The position numbers and the translations under genes are program-made. The notes under the pieces are model-generated. The model was not told the DNA's origin. It did no database searches and saw only the letters and a list, made by a program, of their open reading frames with translations. From NCBI GenBank assembly GCA_020740775.1, contig JAHEWK010000006.1:3162001-3226000 (forward strand): a stretch of 64,000 bases of DNA, given 5' to 3'. The DNA is from Ilyonectria destructans. Taxonomy: Eukaryota > Ascomycota > Sordariomycetes > Hypocreales > Nectriaceae. Shown here one piece after another: positions 38,927 to 50,505 of this stretch (its first letter is position 1; the number at the start of each line of letters is the position of its first letter).

Positions 38927-39666
38927 GATCAGACCGCCTAGGAGTAGATATCTCGACCTCTCCTGCGATGAAAACGAAGGCTTGTTCAATCGCTCGATCG
39001 ACTCGGAATCATGCCAAGCGGAGATCAAGCGAGTGCCGACTCGGTTGCTCCCACTTTGGCCAGGGCGTGTTCGAGCAACGGGGTTTGGTAGGAAAGGGTT
39101 TCGGGTAGATATGATTGGAGAGAGGATATAGGTTGATTTGAGGAGGTTGTTGAAGATGAGAGACTCAAAGGGTTCAACTGGGACGGACCCCGAGGATGGG
39201 TGGAGGTGGATCGAGCGAGTCACCCGGCGGGTCAAATCGTGATGCAGTCGGGACGGCGGCATCAGGGGCATGGCGTTACTACTTAGTCATCACAACGACA
39301 AATCACGTGACACATCGCGTGATACTCTAATTATGACTGCCTCGGAAGTCAAGTTGAGGTATCGTTGCGGGTTAAATTCAACACCCCAATTCTCAAGTCG
39401 AACATGCAAGATTTTTTTCAAGATGAGAGATACTATGATACAGAGATTCCGATATCATCAAAGCAAGCGCACAAAAATGACAATGAATTAGGTATATGAC
39501 GGTGATCCAGGCCCTCGGTGATCTCAACCACTCACTTCTCATCTCAATCGGATCCAGGGGAATCATTGACAAATGAAGACACCAACCCCAAAAAAAAACA
39601 AAGTGTTGCTGAAACGAAAGCGTCACGACGTTAGCTCATCTTGGTTCGTTCCTTCTCCTCCTCGAA
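38927..39666. other. RING gene promoter and 3' UTR of the CBM48 gene
   Basis: These 740 bases hold the RING gene 5' region, with an open frame up to 39271 that may be a longer N-terminus, and an AT-rich 3' UTR-like tract with an A9 run near 39590. No other gene was seen. Confidence 0.5.
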
Positions 39667-42600
39667 TTAGGCGAACTTTTGCTTGAGCTTGTGGAACATG
39701 CTGCTCAGTCGGTGGTGCTTCTTCTTGGATTCAGTCTTAGAGGTCGAGCCATTGACCGCGGGCTCGTCGGCCTTGGAGCCGTTCTCAGCAGCCTTGGAGC
39801 CGTTCTCAGCGGCCTTGGAGCCGTTCTCAGTCTTGGAGCCGTTCTCAGTGGCGGTGGCGGTAGTGCCATTCTCGGTGCTCACCACAGGAGTCTCAGTCTT
39901 GACTTCCTCAGGCTTAACCTCCTCAGTCTTGGGGGCCTCGGTCTTAAGCTCTTCAGTCTTGACCTCCTCGGGCTTTGTCTCGGCCTCGGCGGGGACAGGC
40001 TTGACCTCCTTCAGGAGCTCTGCCTCAACAGCCTTCTTGTCCTCAACAGCCTCAGTGTTGGCAGCTGCCTCGGGGCTCTTTCCAGCCTCAACGATCGACT
40101 CCTTGACCTCGGCGGGGACCTCGGGGGCCACCTCCTCAGGCTTCGTCTCAGCCTCGGCGGGGACAGGCTTGACCTCCTTCAGGAGCTCCGTCTCAACAGC
40201 CTTCTTGTCCTCAACAGCCTCAGTGTTGGCAGCTGCCTCGGGGCTCTTTCCAGCCTCAATGATAGACTCCTTGACCTCGGCAGGTACCTCGGGGGACACC
40301 TCCTCCTTGGTCTCAGTAACCAAGGCCTCTTGGACGGGAGCAGGAAGACTCTCCTTCACGGGCTCGGGGAGATCCTTGGCAACAGAAGTAGCCTCATCGA
40401 CAACCGGAGCGGTCTTGTCTTGCACAACCTCCTTGGCCACGAGGGAGGCGGCGATGACAGCACCACCAGCGGTGGCGGCAATGGCAGCAAGGTCAGAATC
40501 AGGCACGGCCTCCTTCTTCTCAGCGCCATCGGAAGTGACAGCAGCCTCGGGAACCTTCTCCTTAAGCTCCGTCTCGACCTCAGCCTTCTCCTTGACCTCC
40601 TCAGTCTCGGCGCTAGCCTCGGGAGCGACATTAGCCTTCTCTTGACTCTCCTTGACAATCTCGGGAACCTCAGGAGCCTTGGTCTCAAGAGGAACCTCGG
40701 CAGCCAGCGCAGCGGTGGTGGCGGTCGGGGCGACAGTGGAGATGGTAGCGTCGTTGACATCGGCGATAGGGAGACTGGACTCGGGAATTATGTTGCCTGA
40801 AACCGGGGGGAGCTCGGTCTCGACACCGGGCAGAGCATCGCTCTTCTCATACGACTCCTTGTCGAGCTTGACGTACTTGTCAGTGCTCTCGGCAGCGATG
40901 GTCTCGGGGATCTTCTCTCCCGGCTGCAGAGTGATGGGGTTCACGCCGCCTTCGGAAGCAGGCAGAGGGCTGATGCCAATGGGCTTGTCGAGCTCGGTGG
41001 CGGGGGTGGCGGGGAAACCACCGGGGATTTCAGTGGGGGTTGGCTTAGGCTCAACGTCAGGAACGACAGCAGCCTCTACAGGCTTCTCCTCCTCGACGGG
41101 CTTGGTCTCGGCAACCTTCTCGTTAACGACCTCCTCCTCTACAGGCTTGGTCTCGGCAGGAGTCTCAACAACCTTCTCATCGATCGCCTTGGTCTCGGCC
41201 TCGACGGCCTTGGTCTCAAGGGGCTGCTCGCTAGCCATCGCAGCGGTGGTAGAAGCAGGGGTTACTGAGTTGATAACAGCAGCGGCGGGGGCTGCTGGAG
41301 TGATCTGGTCGGGGTTGAGGAAGTTGTTGATGTTGCCCTCGTGATCAGGCTCCTTGGGGGCAGATTCGTTGATAACCCAGTTGTTGTCGACGACGAACTA
41401 TTATATAGAGATGAGCGACGGCCTTGGGAACAATTGTGCAGAGATTCAGGAAGCGCAAGAGCAGCAATTGAGTGGAGGGGGAAGGGGGATGGTCGCTGAT
41501 GGGGGCTGGGACTGAGAACTGGAGGGGCGGGTGGCCGCGTGATTGTATAAGGGACGCAGGCACACTAGCGCCAGCGCCCCTCCCCCTCGCCATATGGCTA
41601 GGCGCCGCGCCGCCAAAAGATACACTTCACTTTGGTCTGGCCTGTCTGACCTGGGGAAAACCTTGGCCATGGGCTGAGGAGCCAACAGCTTCTCACCGCT
41701 TCGCGCGACTCGCGCATTCCAGCGCTGCCTTGGTGTGGCCCGTTTGCGTCATCCCGACCCTGAGGAGCCGCGGCGCTACGGATTGCGCACCGTGGGCAGA
41801 AAATCGCGGCGGGTCATGACATGACGGACAGGGCAAAACTAGGCCATGGCAGGGTCTGGGTAGTTGCGCAATCCTGGCAGCTGCTCGAAATGAGGCAAGC
41901 GGGGCAGGCTGGGATGATGAGCGGACACCGCCATTGCGCAAGAACAGCTTAGGCTTAAGAGGAGCCCTGCAGGATGCGAGATGGGGATGGGCGCAACGTG
42001 GAGCACGGATGCGGCAGCGGCGCCAGCATCGTCCGTCAATCAATGATCGAGCACGAGTGATGCAAGTGATGCGAGTGATTGCAGCGGCGGCACAAGCGCC
42101 CAACGATGCATGGATGTGCATTCATTTTTGTTTTGGGGGCGCGGCGGAGGGGCAGCAACAGCACCAGAAGCAACGGCACGGCAGCAGGAGCTTGCTTGAA
42201 CCATGGGGGGCGCCAAAGGAAACCGACAGGGTGCATGGGGAAAGGGGTATCATCATGGATGGGTGTTTGGGTATGGGGAACGATGGGGCAAAAAAAAAAT
42301 TGATCCTAAACAGAGACGTAGTCTCCGGACCTCAGCACAACGCACCTTGTAGTAGATCTTTTCTGACGCATCGTCCAGCTCGACCGACTTCTGGAACACG
42401 TCACCCTCCTTTTCGAGCTTGACGCTCTTGGTCCAGCTATCGAATGTGCCGGTCACGTAGACCTCCTCGGCGGGATGCTCCCTAGATGAAGCTCGGAGTC
42501 AGCTTGGACGTGTCTCGGACGAGGGCGGAGTGCCGCCATTGTCGGGTGGGACGCAGGCCGGCAGGCGTGAAGGATGGGATAGAGTGTCGGAGCTTGAGAC

Positions 42601-42707
42601 AGGTGCTCGCGTGAACGGGTTTGGCGTGCGTGCGACCGGGAGCTCCTCCGTGTTGAGGCCGACGCAGAGGAAATTGCAACATACCACTTGAATGTGAAGC
42701 TGCCCAT
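39667..42707 (-). CDS. CBM48 (AMPK-beta-type glycogen-binding) domain protein with long acidic repetitive tail
   Basis: Three exons, complement(39667..41397, 42346..42481, 42685..42707), give 629 aa. Splicing joins MGSFTFKW to EHPAEEVYVTGTFDSWTKSV and then to FVVDNNWVINESAPKE.D, a continuous CBM48 fold of about 85 residues as in AMPK beta and yeast Crp1/Mdg1. The remainder is Glu/Lys/Pro/Ala-rich and probably disordered. It carries a 56-aa direct repeat (168-nt period, around 39990-40320) built on EVPAEVKESI.EAGKSPEAA, repeated ENGSK motifs and a basic amphipathic C-terminus (HHRLSSMFHKLKQKFA). The introns are 203 nt and 948 nt, long for this genome, although both have clean frame joins. The yeast relatives are linked to cruciform DNA binding and pheromone/MAPK signalling; a carbohydrate-related role is also possible. 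Confidence 0.85.
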
Positions 42708-44613
42708 GGCTGCGATTAGGTATTAGGTTCGGGTGTGTGTTCTGGCAGAGCGATGGAAAGCGAAGGTTCGAGGATCGGAGAGCGACGAGGTTGACGAGTT
42801 TTGTGGTTGAGACGGATTAAGATGGAGGGTTGGGAGGAAATCAGAACGCGAGGGCTGGTCTGGTTCAGGGCCTGGGTCTGGCGTTCGGTCGCTTGGTCGG
42901 TCTGGCTGCTGGGGGGGAACCCGAAATTAAAGACAGCCCTCTGGCAGGATGGAGCAAAACAACACCACCGCAACCACTACCACCGACAGCCGGATCGCCG
43001 GGTCTGATGAGAAATCGGCAGAGAAGGGATGTGTAATAGTCGATAAAGCGGTGCGAGACGAGGTCGGTGAAAAAATTAGGTCCAAGGTGGCGAGAGACTG
43101 TGAGGATGAGGGAGCGAGCAGAAGAAGAAGAAGGATGGTTGGCCGGTGCAAGGGTGGGGACGGGAGCGTTGACGGTGTACAACTACACGGATTACGGATA
43201 ACTACTGTGCAAGACGTATGCGTCCTGCAGCAGGTACTGCAGCATGTACTTGGTAGATAAGCTACCAATGGGTGATTTGTTGCGGCGACGGCTAATACCC
43301 AGAGCGGCGGCAACAGTCGAAGCACAAAACAACACACAGCGAGAGCAACCACCAGGATTCGACCGCATTCGACGGCGACGGAGCCGGCAACGATCCCGTT
43401 TCCCCAACGTCAACCACCTCCAAGGCACACAGATGACGCGAATGCTACGTACCATGTACCTCGCATTGTGCGGACTGCTACTCCGCATGTATGTATCTAT
43501 GTATGTATCTGTGTATATATGTATGAACGTGCGTGTGTCGGGCCCGACATGGTATCAGCAGCTCCCTTGTCCCTCGCCTACCTATTCCGTCTCGTCTTTG
43601 CTCGTGTCGAGATGGATCATGGACCCGGGCTGGTCTGATTGCGGCATCCACAGCACCCAACCCGCAATCAGCGACTGATGGGCAAAAGAGGGAAATGGGC
43701 AAATGTTGGTCGGCGCTAGCAGCCCAGCGAGCAGCCCAGTGAGCAGCACAGCTCCAAGCCTCCCGACGGGGGGAGACCCATGGAGGGCAAGGCTCCGTGG
43801 CCTGGGTGCCTTCTGGCGGTTCTGGCTCGCTGCAGTTCCTGCGGCCAGCCCACAAGTGGACCTTTGTTCGACCTGGTTCCAGAGGTCTCTGACGACATGA
43901 CATGGGCCATCTGACGGCGCTGTGTGTGTGGTGTCGTGGCTTGCAAGAGTTGGTCCGCATCCGGGGCGACCGGCTTCTTCCAGTCCAGCCCCAAGCCGTC
44001 AACCATCAGCACCGCCAGCACCACCGGTGGCCGGAGGTGGGTTGATCGGTGGCTGGAGGGTTGAAGGCGGTGGCATTCTGTCCCCAATCTTCCAAAAACT
44101 CTCTTTGCCTCAACAACCCACGCGCGCAATAGACGTTGAGACCCATGAATGACGGGAAAAACTCTCTCGGCCGCGACGCACACACAGCTCGGCACTACCA
44201 AACCATCTAGCTTGCCCGGTACGGAATAGCTAAGGCAGCTTCGCGGCTAGGCAGCTGGGCGGCTAGCGTATCGTATTGTCAATCGAGGCACGTTGCAGCC
44301 TAGGGAGCAGCTGAGCTAGCAATTAAGCTGATTACACGACGGCGGTGATTCATTGTTGCTATGTTGTTCCGTGGTCTTGATGGCGCCGACGGTGCTGATG
44401 CATTTTATCCAGGCTAAATTGATTGATGGCGCTGGAGATGCTGTGTTGGGCCTAGCCTCAATTGACTGTCTCACTCAGCCCGGAGCTAGGTACCCGCTAG
44501 TCAGGTCACGGTGCTCGCAGCGCCAGGGTTGAGACAACTGGTTCAGGCGCAAACGTTGATGGACAAGCTCGAAATCTTGTCGTCAGCTGATCCATCCCCA
44601 CGGCGAGCCGGCT
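42708..44613. other. Gene-free stretch upstream of the CBM48 gene
   Basis: This 1.9 kb holds the CBM48 promoter and no recognised gene. A GTAT-rich microsatellite lies at about 43486-43524. Open frames are short and without family character. Confidence 0.5.
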
Positions 44614-46581
44614 CTATTCACTCCGAACGTCTACACGCTCCGTCATTTTGTCGTTGAACCACCATCTAATCCGACCCTCGATGGGCTTCGTCAGCCAACG
44701 CTGCGGGTCAATGTCGACACGGCCGGTAGCCGAAGAGCATTGGACCACCACGCCCTGGGGGGACGGTCTAAAATGTATCGCTGTGGGAGCCATGACAATT
44801 TCCGAAGCGGAATAGTCGTGGCATACACCAAGCGCCTCGAGACCGCCATCTTGATATTCGATTAATATGCCGAGGCATGTCCTTGGTTCGGGCGTCCTAG
44901 GAACCCAACGATGAAACACCGTAAACTTCTTGACCTTGTCCAGGGACGCCAGCGAAAGATAGTAGAGATCATTCAGCCTCGGCGGGTTGTAGCCATTAAA
45001 AACGCCCCGGACGTCAATATCGGCGCTGCCTGTTGGCCTCAATGGTGTACCAATATTCGGGATCAATCCTGCAGGATCCGGGTCGGGCAACAGCAAGTGG
45101 CTTAGAGTCGAGCCCAGGAATCGGGTTTGTGTTCCTGGCTCGCTTGGGTTGTTGTAGCCGCCCAGAGTCTGAAACCGCCCAAAGCTGGTGCCAACCTGAT
45201 ACATTTCATTGTCAGTCCGAGTTACAGGGTGGGTGCATGGTGGAAGCTTCTTACCACAAGAGCCGCATCGCGTGACCACTCGGAGTCTGTCAACCGGAGC
45301 CATAGTCCGGCAATCTTCTCTCCCTTTGCAAGCGGGAAGAAGAGGCGAACATAGCTCCGGCGTTCAGTCGGATGAACCGTATCATGGGGAGGGCCACGGG
45401 CCTCCTCAAAACGATGATGGTGAGGATGGATCCATTGTAAAACGCCTTTCCAGCAGAACGCGGTAAGCCCTGTTATTCCTTCCAGGTTGACACAGCGTAC
45501 TCGCTTTGGTATACGATCTCGATCATACCAAAAGAATGGCGGGCGAGGCGGATTCGGCGTGTCCCAGAGTTGAAGAGCTTGCGCAGACTTTATACGCAGG
45601 AATTGACCCTGTAGCTGTTAGTTTGGTCCGAGTTGGAGGAAAGGACTGAACGGATCCGATTACCTTGATTTCAACCTGTACTCCACGTAGGTCATTGATT
45701 TCTTCTACCGCATACCAAGAATCTCCGCCGTCCTTGCTGCGTGTTGAGGTATCGTGGTCGTCAAAGAGTTCCAGCTTCCTGATACCTAAACTATCTAGGC
45801 AGATTCTGATGCGACTTGATTGACTTGGTCCTATTACCAATCCTTTGACGCGGTCCCAACTCTGGATCGAAGTGAGTGACAGCTCTTGTCCGACACTTTC
45901 CACATCTATCAAAGAGCGACAGAGACGGCTCCTATATAGTGCCAAGAGAAATCTGCACAAGGGAGAGTCTTGGCAGTAGCGGAAGATCATCTCGCTCAGT
46001 TCTCGAGGCAAACGGCGTAAAGAGGACGAGAGGCTGTCCACACGAGCTGTCGGTATACCTAAAGCCATGGCAGACCGTTCTGGCCTGGCTTGATAGCGTG
46101 AATTGGGGAATGGCTGTATCCATACGCCAATTCCCCAAATGTCTTTAAGAGTCAACTGAGTGCCATGCTGATTAACCATATGGTAGCAGTCAACATGGTA
46201 AATAAAGGCGTCTTGGCGGCTAACGCGACACTCGCGACAGGCTACGCGCCGACAAAGCCCCCACCATGACGAACGATTCCTCTCGTACACTGTTTCATAG
46301 CGAAATTCAGGCTCATGTGGAGGAATCACGAAACCGAGTGTGAAGGCTGAGAATGTCGATGATTCCCAGTCGCCAATGACTGTATGGAGTTGTCAGCTGG
46401 GTGCGTCTGGCTGAGGGGATGTGAAGGGGGTTTAGGCGCGAGTACCTGCAGCTACTTTCTCGCCCAAGAAGACGGGGATGCGACAAAGAACACAGTAGGC
46501 TTTCTGCAATGGGATATGGCAGAGGGGGTCGGAGTGCCCAAGATGCGGAAGGCCCGTCGACTGACTCGTTGATTGCTGCAT
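44614..46581 (-). CDS. Fungal F-box-like protein with N-terminal Cys/His-rich module
   Basis: Four exons, complement(44614..45195, 45255..45608, 45664..46379, 46446..46581), give 595 aa. Introns of 59, 55 and 66 nt close in frame. The N-terminus has paired cysteines typical of a small zinc module: YCVLC (about residue 29), then CRRVACREC and FIYHVDCYH. A region resembling an F-box follows (LPRELSEMIFRYCQDSPLCR). The C-terminal half contains long segments shared by fungal proteins of this kind, such as VKGLVIGPSQ, VRCVNLEGITGLTAFCWKGV, LFFPLAKGEKIAGLWLRL and the closing GRIRWWFNDKMTERVDV. F-box proteins usually recruit substrates to SCF ubiquitin ligases; a function for this family is not established. 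The start at 46581 is the only upstream ATG in frame with the first Cys pair. Confidence 0.75.
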
Positions 46582-47620
46582 GGTCGAGGCGTACGCCAGG
46601 GAGTTCGAATGCCTGACTCTGTCTCCTCAAGAGAGATAGAGAAGCTAGCGACGCACGGGAGTCCAAGCCTCCGAATGGTTATGAGGGATTCATGGCCCCC
46701 GTGATTTGATTCGTTATCGGGGGAGGTTCATTTACGTGTTGGTTGTAAGTTCGGCCTTTGTTTTGGCTTCGCTGTTTATGCTTGTTTCTAGCACCCATCA
46801 CTTCCCCGTCCGTGCTCAACCCCCCACATCAAGCCTGTTTTCCTCGTCGAACTGGTTCCCCTCCCTCTGTTTATCCGTCGTCGTTACGATCTGAATCACT
46901 CTGAATCAGTCGCTCATGGGATACGGTATCGGAAAAACAGCAACAATAGGCCATGCCTATGCATTGTACATCTGAGATGCACCCGACATTGCCGGCTACA
47001 TAACTAGTAAGGTTCGACCCAAGCACAGACGTGGCACTGGTCCGACCAACAGATACCTGCTGCGTGATGACTTGAGGCGGTGTGCAGATATCGGCATCGT
47101 TCGATGTCATCGGCCGAGACGCTCGGCGTCTAGTATGCAGGCATCGGGTTGTCTGTTCATGCAATGCGCTCTTGGAATGCTCACACTCGTCACACAAAGA
47201 ACCACCGGCTAAATTGTGAAGAAGAATCAAGAGCCTAGCAGCTTGAACGCGTCAAAAGCACTGCCCATTCGTTGATGGAGGACGTCAAGCTACGAGACAC
47301 GCAGTAAGACATAAGCATAAATACACTCGATTCGGTCATTAGCGAGTCATGCAGGTAATCATGTCGCACATACCCCGGGTTTCAATGTGCTTTTCTTTTG
47401 TATGTGTTGTAAATGTACATCCGTTGTCGACATGCACTTACTTATTCTTTCGGTTATCTGAAGGACGGCGCACTAACATCGCCACCACCCAGATTCGATA
47501 CTAGTATCATAAATGATCATAATTCAATAACACTTAACTGAACGGTCATTTAGGTCTCATTAGGGCGACGCATATTGACAATGTCGAGGAGCGTTATGAT
47601 TTGATGTCACTCTCTGGAGA
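46582..47620. other. Gene-free stretch between F-box-like and RDEL genes
   Basis: These 1.04 kb hold the F-box-like gene promoter and the 3' UTR of the RDEL gene. The stretch near 47400-47540 is AT-rich. No gene or RNA was seen. Confidence 0.5.
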
Positions 47621-48487
47621 CTAGAGCTCGTCTCTAGACGCGGTCTTCTCCTCCTTATCCTCTGCCTCCTTGCTCTCTTCACCATCCTTGTCCTCTACCT
47701 CCTTGGCCTTTAGGGATTTCGCCTTGATTTCGATTTTTATCATCTTCTTTCCATCGGGCTGGGTGTGCTGCACCCAGGCAATAACACCGTTGTCCTCTGG
47801 CGTGGCCTTGTACTTGCCCAGGTCGGAGAGAACATCTAAGGCAACTTCATGAGCAAAACGTGTGATTCGATTGGGTTCCTTTATGGTCAACTTACCCTTG
47901 CAATCACTAGTGTCGGCGGCCCACAGCGGAAGAATGCCATATAGAGCACCTGGAGCGAAGATGACGACTCGTTGCCCATCTTGGGATCGATCAATCTTGT
48001 CAGCCGACGGGAACTCAACAACTGATTCCACCTCGTCGTCCTCCTGTTTGGGTTTATCAAATACGGCAAACAGGGCCTTGCCCTTGCCGTCCGTTCGCTC
48101 CTCTTCCTCGATCCACTCACGAACCAGGAGTGGCAGCTTGTCATAGTCCATCAACAGAATGTTTCGGTTGTGAAGATGGGCATCTATTCCAACCCATCCG
48201 CCCGGATACTCCCTTCCAGAAAAGACGTTCTTAAGGCCTTGGCCCCAAGGCCTGAGCCCGTTGGGCGGTGCCGTCATCAGATCATGGAGGGTATACTCAA
48301 GAGCGTGGAAGTTGGCCGTGGACTCGCAGGCCGACTCGAAGGACGAAATGGCCTTCGAGGAGAATGGGTTGTTCCACTCGAAGCCGTCAACCTTGCTGGG
48401 TGGAGGCGGTGCCGGCTTGTGAAAATTAAAGGCCTGGGCCGTGCCAGTAAACAGCACGGCTAGGATTGGAGCCGAGTTGAGCTTCAT
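47621..48487 (-). CDS. Predicted ER-lumen protein with signal peptide and C-terminal RDEL
   Basis: The uninterrupted ORF gives 288 aa. The N-terminus MKLNSAPILAVLFTGTAQA is a classic signal peptide with an AQA cleavage site. The protein ends RDEL, a variant of the HDEL/KDEL retrieval signal, after a highly charged Glu/Lys tail. The body has no domain I recognise. A strong donor (GTAAGT at 47895) and a TAG acceptor at 47836-47837 flank 60 nt, a multiple of three; removing it joins DCK to DVLSDLGKYK and shortens the product to 268 aa. That spliced form looks more natural, since the 20 extra residues are lysine-rich and interrupt an acidic helix, but both are open. The role is unknown; retention in the ER as a folding or modification factor is inference from the two end signals. 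Confidence 0.72.
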   Translation of the reverse strand: MKLNSAPILAVLFTGTAQAFNFHKPAPPPPSKVDGFEWNNPFSSKAISSFESACESTANFHALEYTLHDLMTAPPNGLRPWGQGLKNVFSGREYPGGWVGIDAHLHNRNILLMDYDKLPLLVREWIEEEERTDGKGKALFAVFDKPKQEDDEVESVVEFPSADKIDRSQDGQRVVIFAPGALYGILPLWAADTSDCKGKLTIKEPNRITRFAHEVALDVLSDLGKYKATPEDNGVIAWVQHTQPDGKKMIKIEIKAKSLKAKEVEDKDGEESKEAEDKEEKTASRDEL

Positions 48488-50505
48488 AGTTGTGGGGTTG
48501 ATGGCGATGCCGTCCTTGCAAGTCAGGCTATATCAGATGCAGCTCAGCGCGTGTCGAGTGCTTGATGACAGGAAACACAACCAATTCCAACAACAACTCG
48601 GCCCATTCTTAATAGTCCGTCATATGAAGCCAGCCTGGCAAGAAGGAGAATTGTGTTGCTGTCCTCATCGGACGGTTGAAGCTCCGAATTTCCTCTTTGG
48701 GACTTCATGAGTATTGGCGACGGGTTATTCGGCTAAGAAGCCAGAGGGGGGGGGAAGTCATGTGTTCTGGGTTTCATGTCCAGGGCGAGGCGAGATCTGG
48801 CCATCATGACACCACTGTCTAAGGGGGTGTCAGATGTTGTTTTCTCGGCATCGCTTCTGGAATGGAAATTTGTGAAGTGAAGTTTCGACCAAGTCTAGGG
48901 TGCTGGCATTGCAGGCGAATGGTTACAATGGGATGTGTATGATCTATTATGGGAGACAGACGCGGAACATTGACTCGCCGAAGCGGAGGCGAAGAGTCCC
49001 ACTTCTTGGGACCGAGTTTATCGGTAATTTTAATGGGAGATTTCGCATCTTGCAATTCACCATTGTCAAAAGGATACGAGTTTGTTCACTTATGGGGTTT
49101 TTGGGTAGGATGTCTTTGGGCGGATTTCACCGTGGAAGGCCTTTCTTTTGACATTCCGGCAATCCGGCATTCCGTCATTTTACCTCTGAGCTCGCGACTC
49201 GTCGGAGAACAAAGGTGATACAGATGCAGGTGCAACTCGGGTTGGCGGCCCGCAAAGACGGAGGTTTACAACGGATGATGTAGGGTAGATGCAACGCAGT
49301 CCAGTCCAGTCAGTCGATGGTCCTCCTCCTGGCCCTGGGCGCCCAGACAAAAAGAAATACGAGCATATATGCATAAAGCCTACCGGAGTGGAGTTGCGCA
49401 GATTTGGTTGAAATTGTTTCCAGATGCCGCCCTCCGTATTCCCCTTGGAGAGCCTGAGAGTGGATTCGCTGTACGGCGTGCCCAGCTTCCGTGCCCTGTG
49501 CCCAGGCTTGCCCAGACCTGTTCGGCGCAAAATTGATGCCGACATAGCCGCAACCCACTCCGTGATGGGAGGCCTGGTGGTGGCTTGGCGATAAACGTGA
49601 TGGGCTGCGACCAACCGGCGCGACTCCAGCTGCCTCCGGACGAGCCAGGACGCTGCGGTCATGCGTCGATATACTACGTTGTAGGTAATAGTAGTCAGTC
49701 ATCCACAAGAGCGCCAACAGGCAACAGGGTCGGGGCGCACGAAATCGATCGACACCGCCTGCTGGGCTTTAAATTTTTAATTACTGCTGCAGACCGTCGA
49801 TTGTCTATTTGTTTAGGGGCGATCGCTGGTGTTGACAGACCCGATCTCGCCGGTCGGACGCTCCCGTACTTAGACGTCTCAGCGCAGCCAACACCCGATT
49901 CAGGATTCAGGGCCCCTGGCGCTGTTCTAGACTCGCCTACCGTGCGCTCTTGGCACCCGCTGAACCTGAAATAGGCGCCGCCGGGCTGTAATTAATATAG
50001 AACTCTCGCAGCGCTGGAGCAATGGCGAGACCGCATTATTCCCTGCAGGGCTAGGCGCTCTCCCCACTTGATTCAGTTGAAGCAGCCCCTGGGCCCCGGC
50101 CCTTTTGCTGGCACGCTGCCGGCTTCGTTGGCTCGTTGGCACGCTGGCTCGCTGCGCCGCTTCCCCCGTAGCCTGCATCACGAGTTTCTAGGCCCGATCC
50201 ATCATCTGGTCGACCGGGGCTGCCGGAGGGTGAGATTCATTATTCGTCGTGAGGTAAAAGCCCTTCGGGGAATATTATTATAGCATCGGCACTGCCAGCC
50301 CCATCAGGCGACCTTAATTATCAGTTTGTTTCGATCCAGCAACTCCTTCTAAGTTCTTACACTCTTTCCTGCTTTGCCGCATCCTCTCTTCCTTTGTCCT
50401 GTTTCTTTTCTCTTCGTGTGTCCCCATATTCACAATCACATCATTTCACCCTCACTCGCTTAAAACACATCCGACGAGCGAGCCCGTTCAGGGTCAAATC
50501 GGACC
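48488..50505. other. Divergent intergenic region (RDEL gene / GH114 gene)
   Basis: This 2.0 kb is a shared upstream region of two divergent genes. Open frames (for example minus strand 49180-49717) have no family character. A G10 run occurs near 48745. Pyrimidine-rich sequence at 50340-50460 immediately precedes the GH114 start and fits a fungal core promoter. Confidence 0.5.

Noticed and set aside
38927..39271. 115-residue N-terminal extension of the RING protein
   Set aside because: The translation is UTR-like and lacks family similarity; the ATG at 38926 gives a normal start.
39679..41344. Long plus-strand frames opposite the CBM48 gene
   Set aside because: Leu/Gly/Ser-rich shadows of the Glu/Lys-rich coding strand.
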